From Cladocopium goreaui (lineage: Eukaryota > Sar > Dinophyceae > Suessiales > Symbiodiniaceae), in the NCBI GenBank assembly GCA_947184155.2, contig CAMXCT020003372.1, positions 1 to 64,000 on the forward strand: a stretch of DNA of 64,000 bases, written 5' to 3'. The notes under the pieces are model-generated. The model was not told where the DNA came from. It ran no database searches and saw only the letters and a program-made list of their open reading frames with translations. The position numbers and the translations under genes were made by a program. Below, piece by piece: positions 22,072 through 33,022 of this stretch (positions are counted from its first letter, which is position 1; every line of letters starts with the position of its first letter).

Positions 22072-24536
22072 ATGCAGCCGCCCTGTGGTGTGGCCGAAGG
22101 CACATCTGATGCCAGGGTGTCAGACTTGAAGGAAGCCTTGGTGCAGAACGGCAAAGCACTGAAAGCGGCTTATCGGCAGAATGCCAAAAAACGGAAAAGG
22201 TTGCACTGTGCCGGCCTTGGAGTGGCAGCCCGCAAAACTGTGGTAGCTGTTTACATGCTGTCGAATTTTAACATGGATTTGACTCTCCGCATGGCTTGTG
22301 CTTTGACAACGATATCCTATGGCAGCAATGGGTACCCACGGCAGCTTTGATCCAAGAGATGTTGCTGACGACGCCGCTGCCAGATTTGACCGCTTTGGAT
22401 GACACAGCTTCACGCAAAGCGCAAGCCTTCCTGGCCGAAGCAGCCACGGAGCAGTGGGTCTATGACTGCAATACGAATCATTGTCAAGCACCTTCTGCGA
22501 TGGACACGTTTTTGAAGTGGGAGGAGGCCTTCCATGGCCAGAAGCTGGACATGGGTGTGCCAAACAAACGCATGGTCAATAAGTGGGTGCAGCGCTGGCG
22601 GGCTCGGTGGGGCGTCCGCCGGAAGGTGCTGAAGCAAGTTGTTAGCAGAGACCCCGCTGTACTGCGCGACAAGGCGCGGGCCAGCCAACTTACAACATTT
22701 TGTCTTCTTTTTTTGGGTTGGGTGGCTCCATTTTTGGGGCCGGAATGTGGCCCCAAAAATGGGTCCCCCTCATGTTTCATGCCTGTATAAGCCTACTTAA
22801 TCCCGGTTGGGCGGTCCCATTTTTGGGGCCAGAATCTGGCACCAAAAATAGGCCCCCATTTTCAATCAATTTCTTCCCTCGGAATTATATTTGGGGACCC
22901 TATATATAATAAGGCTTTGTCTTTCACTTCCTGCAACGCTCGAGCAGGTCATGACATTTTGGCGGACCATCTGCTATTGCCACAGCAGGTTCGCAGACAG
23001 GGAGCTACTTTTTATAAATCTGGATGAGACTAGCGTCGGCCACACCATGACACCGCCTATTGGATGTGTGGCAAAGCCACGGACAGCAGGTGGCAAACAG
23101 CCGCATGCACAGGTGCTGAAGCAACATGTTCGAGGTGCGTGGACTTACTTATGTCAGCGTGATTTGCAACTGCAAGCACATCCAAGGGAAGTTGCCTCAT
23201 TTTTTCATTGGCACCCAGGTGAAACTCACGAAGAAGCTCTTGCGCGCCCAGCGCGCTTTGCCACAAACTCGTTTGCGTGTTTTGCGGCAAAAGTCCGCTT
23301 GGACCTCTGCTGCCAACAGTGCCCAAATTCTCAAAGAGATCGCAGAAGTGCTGAAAAGTTTTCCGTCAAAACAAGGCGTTGTACTCCTTGATTGTGCGCC
23401 GGCACACCTGCCACGGCAGGTCATGGCAATGGCACGCAAGTGCAAGCTGCAGCTTGTATATATCCCAGCGCAGACAACGGATTACCTACAGCCGCTTGAT
23501 CTGCAAGGCTTCTCCCCTTTTAAATTTCAATATTTGAAAAGGAAGCACCAGGAGTTGCGCTCATATTCAGAGCATGGTTTAGTGCCTCCTCTGGCCTGGC
23601 TATGGCAGTGCATGCAAGCCCCTCACGAATTTTGGGCAGCTCGGCAATGGCAGAAAAGCTTCGATGCAGTGGGCTGCAATGGCCCAGCTCAAGTGCACAA
23701 AGCGCTTCAACACTTGATGGGTGCAGGGGTGCCTTGGCCTGGGCCTGACAGGCCGACACCCCAGCAGATGCAGTGCGTTTGGCCAGCGCGACGCCAAATG
23801 GCGCACGCGTATAAGGTTCTTTTTCTTTGATGCTGCCGCTCCGGGTGGATCCAACAGATTTGCAGACGTGGGTGGCACTATAGGACAAAGATTTTTTTCC
23901 ATAATACTATGGGGGTACATGGTACGGGAGTCCCTTTGGCATCACTTTTCAAGCCCCCAGTTTTGGGCCCCCACCGGCCATGTTTTGTCACACTATCTTC
24001 CAGTTGTGCAGTTTGAGAAAATTGGCATGGAAGCTGTCCAGACGGCATGGCTTCTGCAGCTAGCACGGCTCACAGCTCGTCGCAGAAAACACAATTTGAC
24101 TATATCTATAGCCATGTCGTCTGCCGCCGCTGGTATGGAAAGGGATGCTGCGGAAGGTGCTGCTGTAGCCCATGTGCCCGGGATGGATGACCGTATAGCT
24201 GCTTTGAAAGCTGAAAGGCAGGCCTTGAAACGCCAGCTGCAGCAAACCAGTCGAGAAGTCAAGGCCCAGGCTGGTTCAATTTCATCCTTGTGTGCCATGT
24301 TTGTGTTGGTGAAGCTGTATTGACATTCCATCGTGCCACTTGCACCTTCATCTTTCCCATCTCAGGTTTTTTTTGGTGAAGCTGCATTGCACCTGCATCG
24401 CACCACTTGTACTTTCAATCTTTTTGTTTCAGCTCTGCGCCGGGAGAAAAAACGACGCAGAGTCCTGAAATCGGCGGGCAAACTGAGCACCCAAGACCTC
24501 TCGTGGCTCCTGGCCTTCAAAATGACCCGTCAGCAG
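22072..24536 (+). pseudogene. Transposase remnant with introns and frame changes
   Basis: DDE transposases cut and rejoin DNA with three acidic residues. The N-terminal part (22072-22690, two frames) includes a basic helical stretch, KRMVNKWVQRWRARWGVRRK, like a helix-turn-helix. The first Asp is in LFINLDETSV (codon 23023). After a frame change near 23126-23146 comes VVLLDCAPAHLPRQV (Asp at 23390), then YIPAQTTDYLQPLDLQGFSP (Asp at 23498), giving 35 residues between the second and third Asp. A likely GT-AG intron (about 23812-24010) leads to FEKIGMEAVQTAWLLQLARL and an Ala-rich coiled segment. The end is KSAGKLSTQDLSWLLAFKMT before a stop at 24537. At least two frame breaks suggest it is inactive. 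Confidence 0.7.
22717..22865. repeat. Two hairpins in the transposase region
   Basis: A perfect 14-bp stem, CCATTTTTGGGGCC / GGCCCCAAAAATGG with a 7-nt loop (22728-22762), is followed about 85 bp later by a diverged copy (22828-22863). They sit in a stretch that interrupts the coding frame, so they may be an inserted element or part of an intron. Confidence 0.75.
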
Positions 24537-24670
24537 TAGCAGCTTCTTCAAAACTATATGTCTCACTGAAGCACTTGTGACTGCTGTCTCCCGAGGAGTC
24601 AGCAGCAGCTTCCTCAAAACTATATGTCTCACTGAAGCACTTGAGACTGCTGTCTCTAAAGGAGTCAGAC
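24533..24670. repeat. 65-bp tandem repeat, two copies
   Basis: Two copies share AAAACTATATGTCTCACTGA followed by AGCACTTG and GACTGCTGTCTC. Part of a third (GACTGCTGTCTCCCAAGG) starts near 24708. The array lies directly after the transposase stop codon. Confidence 0.8.
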
Positions 24671-24774
24671 AGGAATGTGGTGAAGTCACACGCGGCAGGT
24701 TACCTAACGACTGCTGTCTCCCAAGGCATCAAAAACACGTTTTTGCGTGCTTTGGCACCTGTTTTTGCTGTGGC

Positions 24775-25140
24775 CCCAAAAAACTACTAAGGATACTTCC
24801 AACCATTTTCGCAGACTTTGCATTGGCACGGCAGAGTCACAGCTCATGCACGCATGAAAAACTACTAACCCGTGAAATTGAAATCACAATGGCTTGGACC
24901 CAAAACTACTAAGGAATTCTGCCAATTGAAAAGAAATAGAAGAAAGTGTTTCCTTTTTTGTCCATTGAACAATTCCTTAGTAGTTTTGCCACCGAGCCAA
25001 TACAAAGTTTGAAATTCCCCTTAGTAGTTTTCACACAGAAGCATAGTAGTTTTGCGGCAGAGCCAATATAAAGTTGTGACATCGTGCTTAGTAGTTTCAC
25101 ACCGAAGCATGCTAGTGTTGCAGTGGAGCCAATGCAAAGA
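24775..25140. repeat. Dispersed AAACTACTAA motif and diverged tandem units
   Basis: AAACTACTAA occurs three times on the plus strand (about 24778, 24857, 24902). Its complement TTAGTAGTTT, or a truncation, occurs four to five times from 24975 on. The inverted half forms diverged units of roughly 60 bp sharing GAGCCAATAnAAAG. Confidence 0.7.
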
Positions 25141-25249
25141 TTGACATCGCCAACGGCCAGTGAAGCATTTCATCTTGCAGCTGTGATGTGCCACCTGCCG
25201 TGACGGCACATGTGTTTCTTCCTAATTCAAAGGGCCTTTCCGGCCACAT

Positions 25250-25391
25250 GCGGCCCCCCCCCTGCACCCCCCGGAATCAAGGTTGACGAAAATGTCTTGC
25301 TGTGAAGACCTGACGCTTTGGAAGTTGGCTGCTGCAGTGATTAACACCAGGAAACAACATTGATCCTGGGGGTGCGGGGGGGGAGCCGCTG
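25250..25391. repeat. GC-rich imperfect inverted repeat
   Basis: GCGGCCCCCCCCCTGCACCC near 25250 pairs with GGGTGCGGGGGGGGAGCCGC near 25372, extending to GGATCA/GGAATCA. The arms are about 29 bp and enclose about 80 bp. It could be a small MITE or a fold-back end. Confidence 0.6.
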
Positions 25392-25499
25392 CTGTGACCC
25401 TATACGTGGGGCCTCGTGCTGTGAGTGCAAAAGGTCTGAATTTGGGGTCGCTAACGGACGCTGATTTCAGCCCTCTTCATTGAGGGCCCTCCTTGTATA

Positions 25500-25541
25500 T
25501 TTTTTCTTTTTTTTGCTCGACCCCCCCCTCCCCCAACTCCC
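25500..25541. repeat. Right G-rich terminal repeat (inverted copy)
   Basis: TTTTGCTCGACCCCCCCCTC and the following CCCCAACTCCCTG are the reverse complement of the left repeat at 21581-21610, with a few mismatches. Confidence 0.65.
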
Positions 25542-25899
25542 TGTGAGAAGAAAATGCGCAGGATGTGGCCAGTGGGGACTAGATCGATGCCAATGCCAAG
25601 TTAAAAAAAATGGAACACCTGGGGACAAGTACAGGGGACACCTGGGGGAGAAGTAGGGATACACAAGGGTGACAAATAGGGACAAACAAAGTGGGAAACA
25701 TAAGATAGAGACACTCAAAGAGGACAGAGTAGAGACAGACATGGAAGATGACAAACTAGGGACAGACATGGAAGATAACTAGAGGCGCACAAGGGGGGTA
25801 CAATATGGAGACACAGGAGAAGGGGAGGAAACAAAGTAGGAACATGCAAGGGGGTGAGGGGCAAAGTAGGGACAGATTAGGAACATGCAAGGGCATATA

Positions 25900-27250
25900 A
25901 GTGTTTCAGTGCTTCAAGAGGTTATGGTCCTAGGTATGGTATACAATATGTCTATATGCCATATAAATAGCAGTCTTCAAGTAGATATTGATGTCTCAAG
26001 AGCTCCTTGTGATATAGGCAACATGGATGTTGCATATGCTATGGCCATATGCTGTATCAGCACACCCAAGGTGCATATGTGTTTAGAATGCCACTGTAGC
26101 CATATTAAGTGTACATATATATATATGTATATATATATTGATGAACTTGCATGTTCCTTGGTCTTACTACTGTATGCATCTATGATATGAATGGTGCATA
26201 AAAGTAGTGCATGCCAATACATACACACATTCTCCACATGTACTTTGCATATGCAATGCAATTCTTCTAGGACTGACTGCAATAAAGACTCTTTGGTTGC
26301 AACTGACTTTGATCATAAGAGTTGGCACATGGCAAGGGCAACTCCAACCGTTCTCCAAACATATAGGTTTTTCCTGCAAATTTCACAGTAATTTGCTATG
26401 CCACTGCACATCTATTCAGATACCCTGTTACCATAATTGTTTGGCTGCGCTTTTATGACAGGATGAGTAACATATGACAGGATGAGTAACACCCAAAAAG
26501 AATTAAGATTGTTTATAAAACTGGACAGAAAACAGCTATGACACAACACATTGGACTAGGAAGTAGCATCTCCCAGAATGCATTCGCATGGAGAAGGGTC
26601 CCTTCTCCATCCTTTTGATCAATACTCACTCCTGTTCTTAGCTCAGGTGTTGTTTGTGCTTCAGTGGGTGAATGGTTTCAAGCAGTATGCAAGCACATTG
26701 CCACAAGTGTGCAGTAGATATACAGTAGGAATGGCAGCTTCAAACATGCACTGATATCTAGAGGGTTGCTTGTGATAAAAGCAGTACTTTTTTTTTGCAG
26801 ATACCATAGCCATTTGCTGTGTCAACACATCCAAGCTGCATATGCACTTAGAATGCAACTATTTTATATGTACATTTTTCTTATATAGTACATACAGTTA
26901 TGGAATGGGTTGCATGTAAGTCACCTATGCCCTTACAGGCACAAGTTTTGTACATTTTTTCCTGCGTATGCAATGGTATTCTTCCAGGTTTTAATGCAAT
27001 AACAGCTCTTTGCTTAAAATATTGATTGATCACAAGAGTTGGCAAATTCCAAGGGCACTTCCATTTCCCCCTTGCTTCAGAAAAGGCGTTTCCTGCATAT
27101 TCCATGGTAATTTGCTGTGTCACTGCAAATATAACGGCATACATTTTAGAATCATAAATGTACTCATGATTGTGGGTAAAACTTAAATTATGCCAGTACA
27201 AGTTTATCATGGTATCCAAAAGGGCACACAACCAAGTAAAAGAAACACCT
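25900..27250. repeat. Diverged direct duplication of non-coding sequence
   Basis: 25960-26415 and 26740-27130 align in order over several blocks: GCTGT(A/G)TCA(G/A)CACA near 26051 and 26816; CATATGCAATGCAATTCTTC versus CGTATGCAATGGTATTCTTC (26246, 26964); AAGAGTTGGCA (26317, 27031); GTAATTTGCT(A/G)TG (26388, 27108). There is no coding potential. Two copies of GACAGGATGAGTAACA at 26457-26492 lie between them. Confidence 0.7.
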
Positions 27251-27479
27251 ATGCAACCTTACCAAACAATTGTATCTATAGAATGGCAGCCTTGTTTTGT
27301 GCATCGATGCAGCCAGTTACCATGAAGTATGCCAAAAAAATATTACAACTACTTGAGCAGGGACAGTAGATTGGAATTTGCACTTTCCTTTGCTAAAAGA
27401 GTTCCATTGAAACTGTCGTGTCAACCAAAAGGCGACCTGGCAGTCCAATAGCAAAAACCACCAATGCAAATACCAAGTG

Positions 27480-27720
27480 CTATGTACGTATATATATATA
27501 TACACACCGTCTTTGCAATAGCTGTATACCTAGGTAGTACCTATATTTTAATATACATATATATATACATGAAGTACCAACTGACATCATGAATCTAGCT
27601 GTATACCTAGGTAGTACCAACTGATAAATCCTATGAACTTAATAAATATCACATTAAAAATATGCAGTAAATGACAAAAAACACAAAACATATGAAAAAA
27701 CAGAGAAAAAACACTTAACA
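27480..27720. other. AT-rich non-coding stretch
   Basis: It holds ATATATA runs and a duplicated AGCTGTATACCTAGGTAGTA segment (27521-27541 and 27597-27617). Nothing coding is seen between the duplication above and the end of the minus-strand gene below. Confidence 0.6.
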
Positions 27721-27957
27721 ACACGGGCCCTCACAACGTCCCACTCTCTTGAAAGGGGCATTGCTCTTGTTTAGAGTAGAAGTTTGAATATAGATGAACA
27801 TACATAAAAATAGCAGAAACTGAGAAACTAAACACATATATCGATTTCTGCAGGGGACTTTAACGTGGTAAATATTCCGTACAAAGCACGCCATTTGCCA
27901 TCTCATTCTGGAACTGTTCTACCAAACTTCACCCCGCATAGGCCTAGTATGGCCTTG

Positions 27958-29043
27958 TTATGCCGTGTTTACATTTGTAAACAGGGAGATACAGGGAGAT
28001 ATGGGGAGATACAGGGAGAACTGGCCATGACAATCATGACAGGCCTGGTAGCACATACAACGGCACTTGCTCTCTCTCAAGGCCTTCAGAAAATGCTTCT
28101 TGGAGGAGGGCACTTGCACATGGAGCACCATCCAGTTCCTCCACAAGCCCTTTATGACTTCCTCCTTGTCGATTTGATGAAGTGCCAGTTGGACTAAATC
28201 CTCCTTGCCAACGCCCAATCTGCGTAAATGCTCATCCTTTAAACCTCCCAGAGCTCCCGGCGAGCAAATCTTCGTCTCGTAAATGCTTTGCAAGTTCAAG
28301 AACACTTGGGACAATGAGCGCTCGTCCTGAACATCAGTAGGATCATGTGAATGCACTTCGCGAATTTGCAGTCTCAAAAGTGCTGTGAATAGAACTTTTT
28401 CCCAATGGAGTCGAGTGCTGCTCCAGTCTATTGTCCTTTTGCCTGACAAAGCCTCCAGAATCTCTGGCCAAGACGACATGAGGCCAGCACTGTTGGTGGC
28501 GTTGGCCATGTGCCAAAGTAGACTCCACTGAAAAGCATCTTCTTCATCATCCAAACCATCAAACTTGGAATGGACGAGAGTTTGCCACTTCTCAGCAAAA
28601 GCTTCTTTCTGTGCTTCGGAAAGTGACTTGCTTCCGAGACTCTCCTGCAATGGTGCCACTGTCTCAGCCGCACGAGCCTGTGCAACTTGAAGATCACTGG
28701 AGCTTGTGTCCATGCAGCTGAACTCTGTAGCACAAAATGCAACAACCCAGGGCAAGATGTCGGGACATGGTTTGTTGATATCCTGAACATCTCCAAACGT
28801 TGCACCATGAGCTTTTAATGCCACGGCCCAAATCTTGTCTGTAAACACCGGTAAAGTGTATCCAGATGTCGCCGTCTGCTGATCTTCCGAGTCCACACGG
28901 TTTGCTGCGAAGGAGCATTGCATCTCATTGAGTCGATCAGCCTCGCCAAGCTTCGTTTCAGAATCCAAAAGACTGTGACAAAGGAAATTCATCCGTTCAT
29001 GACAAATCAAATCACAATGCCAATCTTTATGTAATCTGTTCAT
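27958..29043 (-). CDS. Large 3' exon of the unknown minus-strand gene
   Basis: A 361-residue open frame, long for this window. It contains ALVHSKFDGLDDEEDAFQWS-like acidic helices, MANATNSAGLMSSWPEILEA and a segment ALGGLKDEHLRRLGVGKEDL that has the spacing of a SAM-domain half, though weakly. The upstream exon (29380-29050) overlaps it in another frame for about 90 bp with no stop in either, so a frameshift or very short intron separates them. The last 30 residues run into CAGGGAGATA repeats and are probably not coding. Confidence 0.5.
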   Translation of the reverse strand: MNRLHKDWHCDLICHERMNFLCHSLLDSETKLGEADRLNEMQCSFAANRVDSEDQQTATSGYTLPVFTDKIWAVALKAHGATFGDVQDINKPCPDILPWVVAFCATEFSCMDTSSSDLQVAQARAAETVAPLQESLGSKSLSEAQKEAFAEKWQTLVHSKFDGLDDEEDAFQWSLLWHMANATNSAGLMSSWPEILEALSGKRTIDWSSTRLHWEKVLFTALLRLQIREVHSHDPTDVQDERSLSQVFLNLQSIYETKICSPGALGGLKDEHLRRLGVGKEDLVQLALHQIDKEEVIKGLWRNWMVLHVQVPSSKKHFLKALRESKCRCMCYQACHDCHGQFSLYLPISPCISLFTNVNTA

Positions 29044-32000
29044 TCTTTGTTCCGGGTATGTTTCGGTTATTGTTTCTTTGAAAAACAGGAGCGCAGAACA
29101 CTGACCCTGCCTCTTTAGCGCTGTTGTTCTCCAAGATTTCCTTCAAGTTGTCTTTGCCCAAGTGATCCAAGCCTTTCTCGACGCAGCTGCCTTTGGAAGA
29201 GCATCGCAGAGAGTTCATGAGTTCGTCGTACTTGTAGCCCAAATCGATTGAACCAAAGGTCCCTTCAGAGTTGTGCATCAAAGGCCACCACTGCTCAGAA
29301 AGCGCATTTTCCATGATCCGCTGATAGGTCCGCGTAGTACACGCCATGAGGGGCTGCTCTTGAGCACCTGAGAAATCCAATGGCCAAGGCTCTTAGAGAA
29401 TATTTATAATATATTATTATTATCATTATTATTATTAATTATTATTATTAATTATCATTATTATCATTATCATCATTATTATTATTTATTATTATTATCA
29501 TTATTATTTATTATTATTATTGTTTGAAGGCTCCAGAGCAAGCTCGTGAAGACACTTCCCCAGCAAAAATTGATGTGACAAGCAAGTCTCCAGTTGGAGA
29601 CATATCAGTTGTCACACTGATATCATTATCAGCATTATTATTATGTATTATTATTATGTATTATTATTTATTTATTATTTATTTATTATTATTATTATTC
29701 TTATCATTATATATATATGTTATATAATACAATAACATACATTAATCTATTAAGGCAGCAAAGCTGTCTGCACCCAAAACAAGGGACACCACACCATGAG
29801 TGGAAACCATACCATTAGTGATTTCTTGGAATGCAGAAAAACACGAAGAGCGAGTCATGACAGCTGCAGCCAGGTTGCACGAGTCCAGCAATGGCAGCTG
29901 ATTCTTTTGAAGTGCCTCCAAACATCGATCGACGCTTCCTACTGACTCAAATCCTTTGGGCGTTGCAGACATGTATACGCCCGGAATCAGGGCGTACAAG
30001 GCACCAGCGAAGTTCAGAAGGACGGCATTCAAGATTGCAGTAGCCACGTTTGGGAAAGATACTGTCAGAGTAGAAGTCAAAGAACTGCCCGTTGCCGACG
30101 TTCCAAGAGCCTACCGAGTAGAAGGCTATCCAAGACCATATGTGACGGAAAGTTCCAACTACACTTAATAACTTATATATGACATTATATAACTTATCAT
30201 CACGTGTCTCCAGGTTGCCAGGTCAGGTTTCATTCATTTCATGCCAAGCAAATGATGCCATTGCACAGCAATTTCAAAACGACGACTGAGTGCATGTTGT
30301 GATAAAACCGAGAACGCGTCGACCATCTGACATCAGTGATTGGCCAGGATGGATGGTTTTTTTCGGTTGTGAACAGCTGGCTTTTTATAGCCATGAACAG
30401 CTACTGAGTTCCAGTATGGCACAGGGACTGGCACCTCTTGGCAATGCTTGTTGTTGATTATCTCTGGAAGCTTCTGCTCAAACATCTGCTGACTCTTCTG
30501 CGTCTGGTCCCTGAGGCGTCGCATGGCATCTCTCATCAACTCCTCACGTGCTGAGGCCAGCAGGGCTGAGACTAAGGCAATACAGGCAATACACGAAAAG
30601 TTCCAAAAGCTTATCATCGAGTTGTTGCAAACTTGTCAACCCAAAAGGATGAGAAGTATTGATTGTGTTAGGATGTGTTGGGTAACCGTAACCCGCTGTG
30701 ATTTCGGAAAGTTAGACTTCGTGAAATGATAAGCACAGTCTATAAAGAGCAAGGCATCACAGAATCACAGAATGCGAATCTGAAGGACTTTAGGAAGCTC
30801 AAACATGTTTTTTGATGTTGTGTGACATTCTTGCGGTGTTTCCATCTATTTCCGGAAGTCTGGCATCTTAAAGATTCTAAACAAACATCCCAGAAGTGCC
30901 TCTTCGTGCTGCTCCACTTCTTCCAAATTGCGCTGCGACAAAGACAGGTGGTTCTGCACAAACTTGTCCGGTTTACCAGCAAGGTGGTCACGCAATGCCT
31001 TCTCAACTTTCTCCTCTGTGATTTCGTGTTCGTCTTCCTGTAGAAGTGAACTCGAGCGCGCTGATCCATCATCTTCTGGGAAAAAGCCATCAAATCGTTG
31101 CTGCATTTCACTGCGCACAAATGCCGGTGCGTAGCTGTATCCAAATAAAGCTGTTTTAACCTTAGGTACAGTACAGTATGGTACAGTGCCCTGTCTTTTT
31201 ATTCTTTTTCGCTTGGGGAAGGATAAGAAGGATGTGAACATTTTGACAGCTCAATAGTGTGCTTCTCCACCTTTCTTACAACGAACATTCAGCAAATGTG
31301 ACAAAGTCTCACTAGTCCAGTTGAGAAATTTCAAGGAGCCAATGTGACAAAGCACAGTTTTCCACGTTGCTGTGTATTTCCTGGGCCTAAGCCAAGCGAC
31401 AGAACGAAGTTTGTCAACAACTTTCTGCACTGCAGCTTTGGTCTTCTTCCAAAGATTTCGAACCTTCTCAAAAACCGTACATACCTCAGCTCCAGCAGGT
31501 TGTGACAACCTAGATCTATCGACAAGATATCAGAACACACCAGTGACAATATAACAGAAGTATGGCATAGTTATGCATAGTTATCATCCGCCCAAAACAT
31601 ACTGTGATGCCTACAAAATGAGATACAGTACTGTTAGAGGCCAAGACTTACCATTTACATCATGTACTAAGGACATTTAAGTACTGCGTACTGAAATATC
31701 TGCCAGTAAAACATCAAAGAATCATAAAGAAGCAACGATAAAGCAAACATCATCATGAGATGGAACCTAGAACCCATGCCTGTTTAAGGTTACAGTACCA
31801 GTCCGCGTATCAAAATTTGTTGTGAGCATGTCTGACAGACTGTGTTGGATAGAAGGACTAAACATCCTTTCTCTCTTTAGCAAAGAGGTCTTCGAATGTC
31901 TTCAAAGTCAACCTGCATTGATGCTCTGCTACCTTCTAGGTGGCACTGCTGGGTCCAATTTGACTCAGGGACCGTGCATCTGCCACACACAACCAGCTGC

Positions 32001-33022
32001 CGCAGGTAGGTTGGTTTTATCCCCAGGTAAGAAGCCTCAGCAAGGGGGACATTGCAAAGTCAAGGAGACATAATTTTATAATGGTGGGTTGCCTTGACAG
32101 CACCTGCAGCCCTGGAAACTGCTGGCTAAAGAATGAGATTAATGGCGTAAGGACTGCAGGCAAATTCATTCGCTAGCTGACAGATGCTGAAAGAAAAATG
32201 CGAAATAAGTTAAACCAAGATAAACCAAGTAAATAATTAATTGCGTGAGTCGCACGAGTGAATCGCCTGAGTGCTGTCAAGCAGCTCTTTTCTTCGTTGC
32301 AGCAGCCTGCTGATTGCATTTCTCGTTGTCGCCACCCAACTCATCTGCATCTTTGCCATCAAGGCCACAGCCTTCTTCCAAAACGGTGTCGACTTCAGGG
32401 TCTTCATCCCAGTCCAACATGTGTGGAGAGCAAAAGAAGGACAGGCTGTATCCTGCAAAAACATGCAACATCTGCAAATCAAGGCAAAATGTATGAGAAG
32501 GCCAACCTGACCTTCCAAGTCCTTTCAAGCAGCCTTGTGCAGTTCCAGCATTCATCATATGCAATATATCATATATAATCAATTATATTATATAATTGTA
32601 TATGTACTGTATAGTTAATACAGTTCATAATTGCCAACCACGGAATGAATCAGTGCTTCAAAGCACGACTCTCTGAGTCTCTATGTCTTGAATATTCTTT
32701 GTGTGAGAAATCATTTAAATCTACATAAATACTGCATTGTGTTATATAAAAGGTGTTGAACCATGTCAATGAAACCATGTTAAACTTTAAACCATGTTAA
32801 TTCAGGTCAACCATCGTTACTTCACGTTCCCAAATTCTTGCCTGGAACAGGATATGGCGGGAAGACGGTCCAGGTCAAGCTAAATGTCTTGTCCAAGTCC
32901 ACCAGGTTGCAGGATTGGCACCTGGTGGTCCCTGTTTCATTGGCCTCCGCAGCCGGTGATGTTCGGAGTGCCGTCGAATGGCACACCAACGTGAAGGCCA
33001 CAAACGTGAGAACGAAATTCAT
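27958..33022 (-). CDS. Multi-exon gene, predicted secreted protein, unknown family
   Basis: The first exon has a clear signal peptide. Exon candidates in order on the minus strand are 33022-32842, 32452-about 32290, about 31925-31866, 31508-about 31260, about 31160-30846, about 30590-30350, 30080-29742, 29380-about 29050 and about 29043-27958. Segments include acidic DWDEDPEVDTVLEEG, basic RNLWKKTKAAVQKVVDKL, helical EEKVEKALRDHLAGKPDKF and a long last part. No known domain is recognised. The first junction is proven by phase; the rest are by composition, and two genes could be merged here. The 3' part changes frame near 29040-29100. Stop codons beyond 27958 were not used to refine the end. 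Confidence 0.45.
29395..29730. repeat. ATT/TTA trinucleotide microsatellites
   Basis: Two impure ATT arrays (29395-29522 and 29628-29712) flank about 105 bp of non-repetitive DNA inside a predicted intron. Confidence 0.9.
29742..30080 (-). CDS. Internal exon, small-residue-rich segment
   Basis: It contains LNAVLLNFAGALYALIPGVY and KNQLPLLDSCNLAAAVMTR, a composition suggesting a buried or membrane-associated stretch. The boundary is set by the open frame only. Confidence 0.4.
   Translation of the reverse strand: MTSTLTVSFPNVATAILNAVLLNFAGALYALIPGVYMSATPKGFESVGSVDRCLEALQKNQLPLLDSCNLAAAVMTRSSCFSAFQEITNGMVSTHGVVSLVLGADSFAALID
30846..31160 (-). CDS. Internal exon, helical region
   Basis: The minus strand reads GYSYAPAFVRSEMQQRFDGF, then ITEEKVEKALRDHLAGKPDK and EEVEQHEEALLGCLFRIFKM. 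It has no stops over about 310 bp, an even composition and no recognised family. It is presumed to belong to the secreted-protein gene. Confidence 0.45.
   Translation of the reverse strand, partial: VKTALFGYSYAPAFVRSEMQQRFDGFFPEDDGSARSSSLLQEDEHEITEEKVEKALRDHLAGKPDKFVQNHLSLSQRNLEEVEQHEEALLGCLFRIFKMPDFRK
32290..32452 (-). CDS. Second exon, acidic segment
   Basis: After a TTTTTGCAG acceptor the frame reads YSLSFFCSPHMLDWDEDPEV, then an acidic, Gly-rich run and KCNQQAAATKK. The donor may be GC at CAGCAG|GCTGCT or a GT slightly upstream; the end is approximate. Confidence 0.6.
32842..33022 (-). CDS. First exon with signal peptide
   Basis: MNFVLTFVAFTLVCHSTALR is a typical signal sequence, followed by polar residues and TFSLTWTVFPPYPVPG. 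The donor is GC (CCAG|GCAAGA, 32841). Its phase joins exactly to the exon starting at 32452, which completes a Gly codon. Confidence 0.7.

Larger units (their letters stand above)
21577..25541 (+). mobile_element. Degenerate DNA transposon (DDE, pogo/Tc1-like)
   Basis: The left end has CTCCAGGGAGGGGGGGTCGA followed by GCAAAAA (21581-21610), with a second partial copy at 21641-21666. The right end (25500-25541) is the reverse complement of the same motif. Between them lies a plus-strand transposase region (22072-24536) with a recognisable DDE core. The orientation fits terminal inverted repeats. No target-site duplication was recognised, and the G-rich motif could instead be an independently dispersed repeat. 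Confidence 0.5.
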
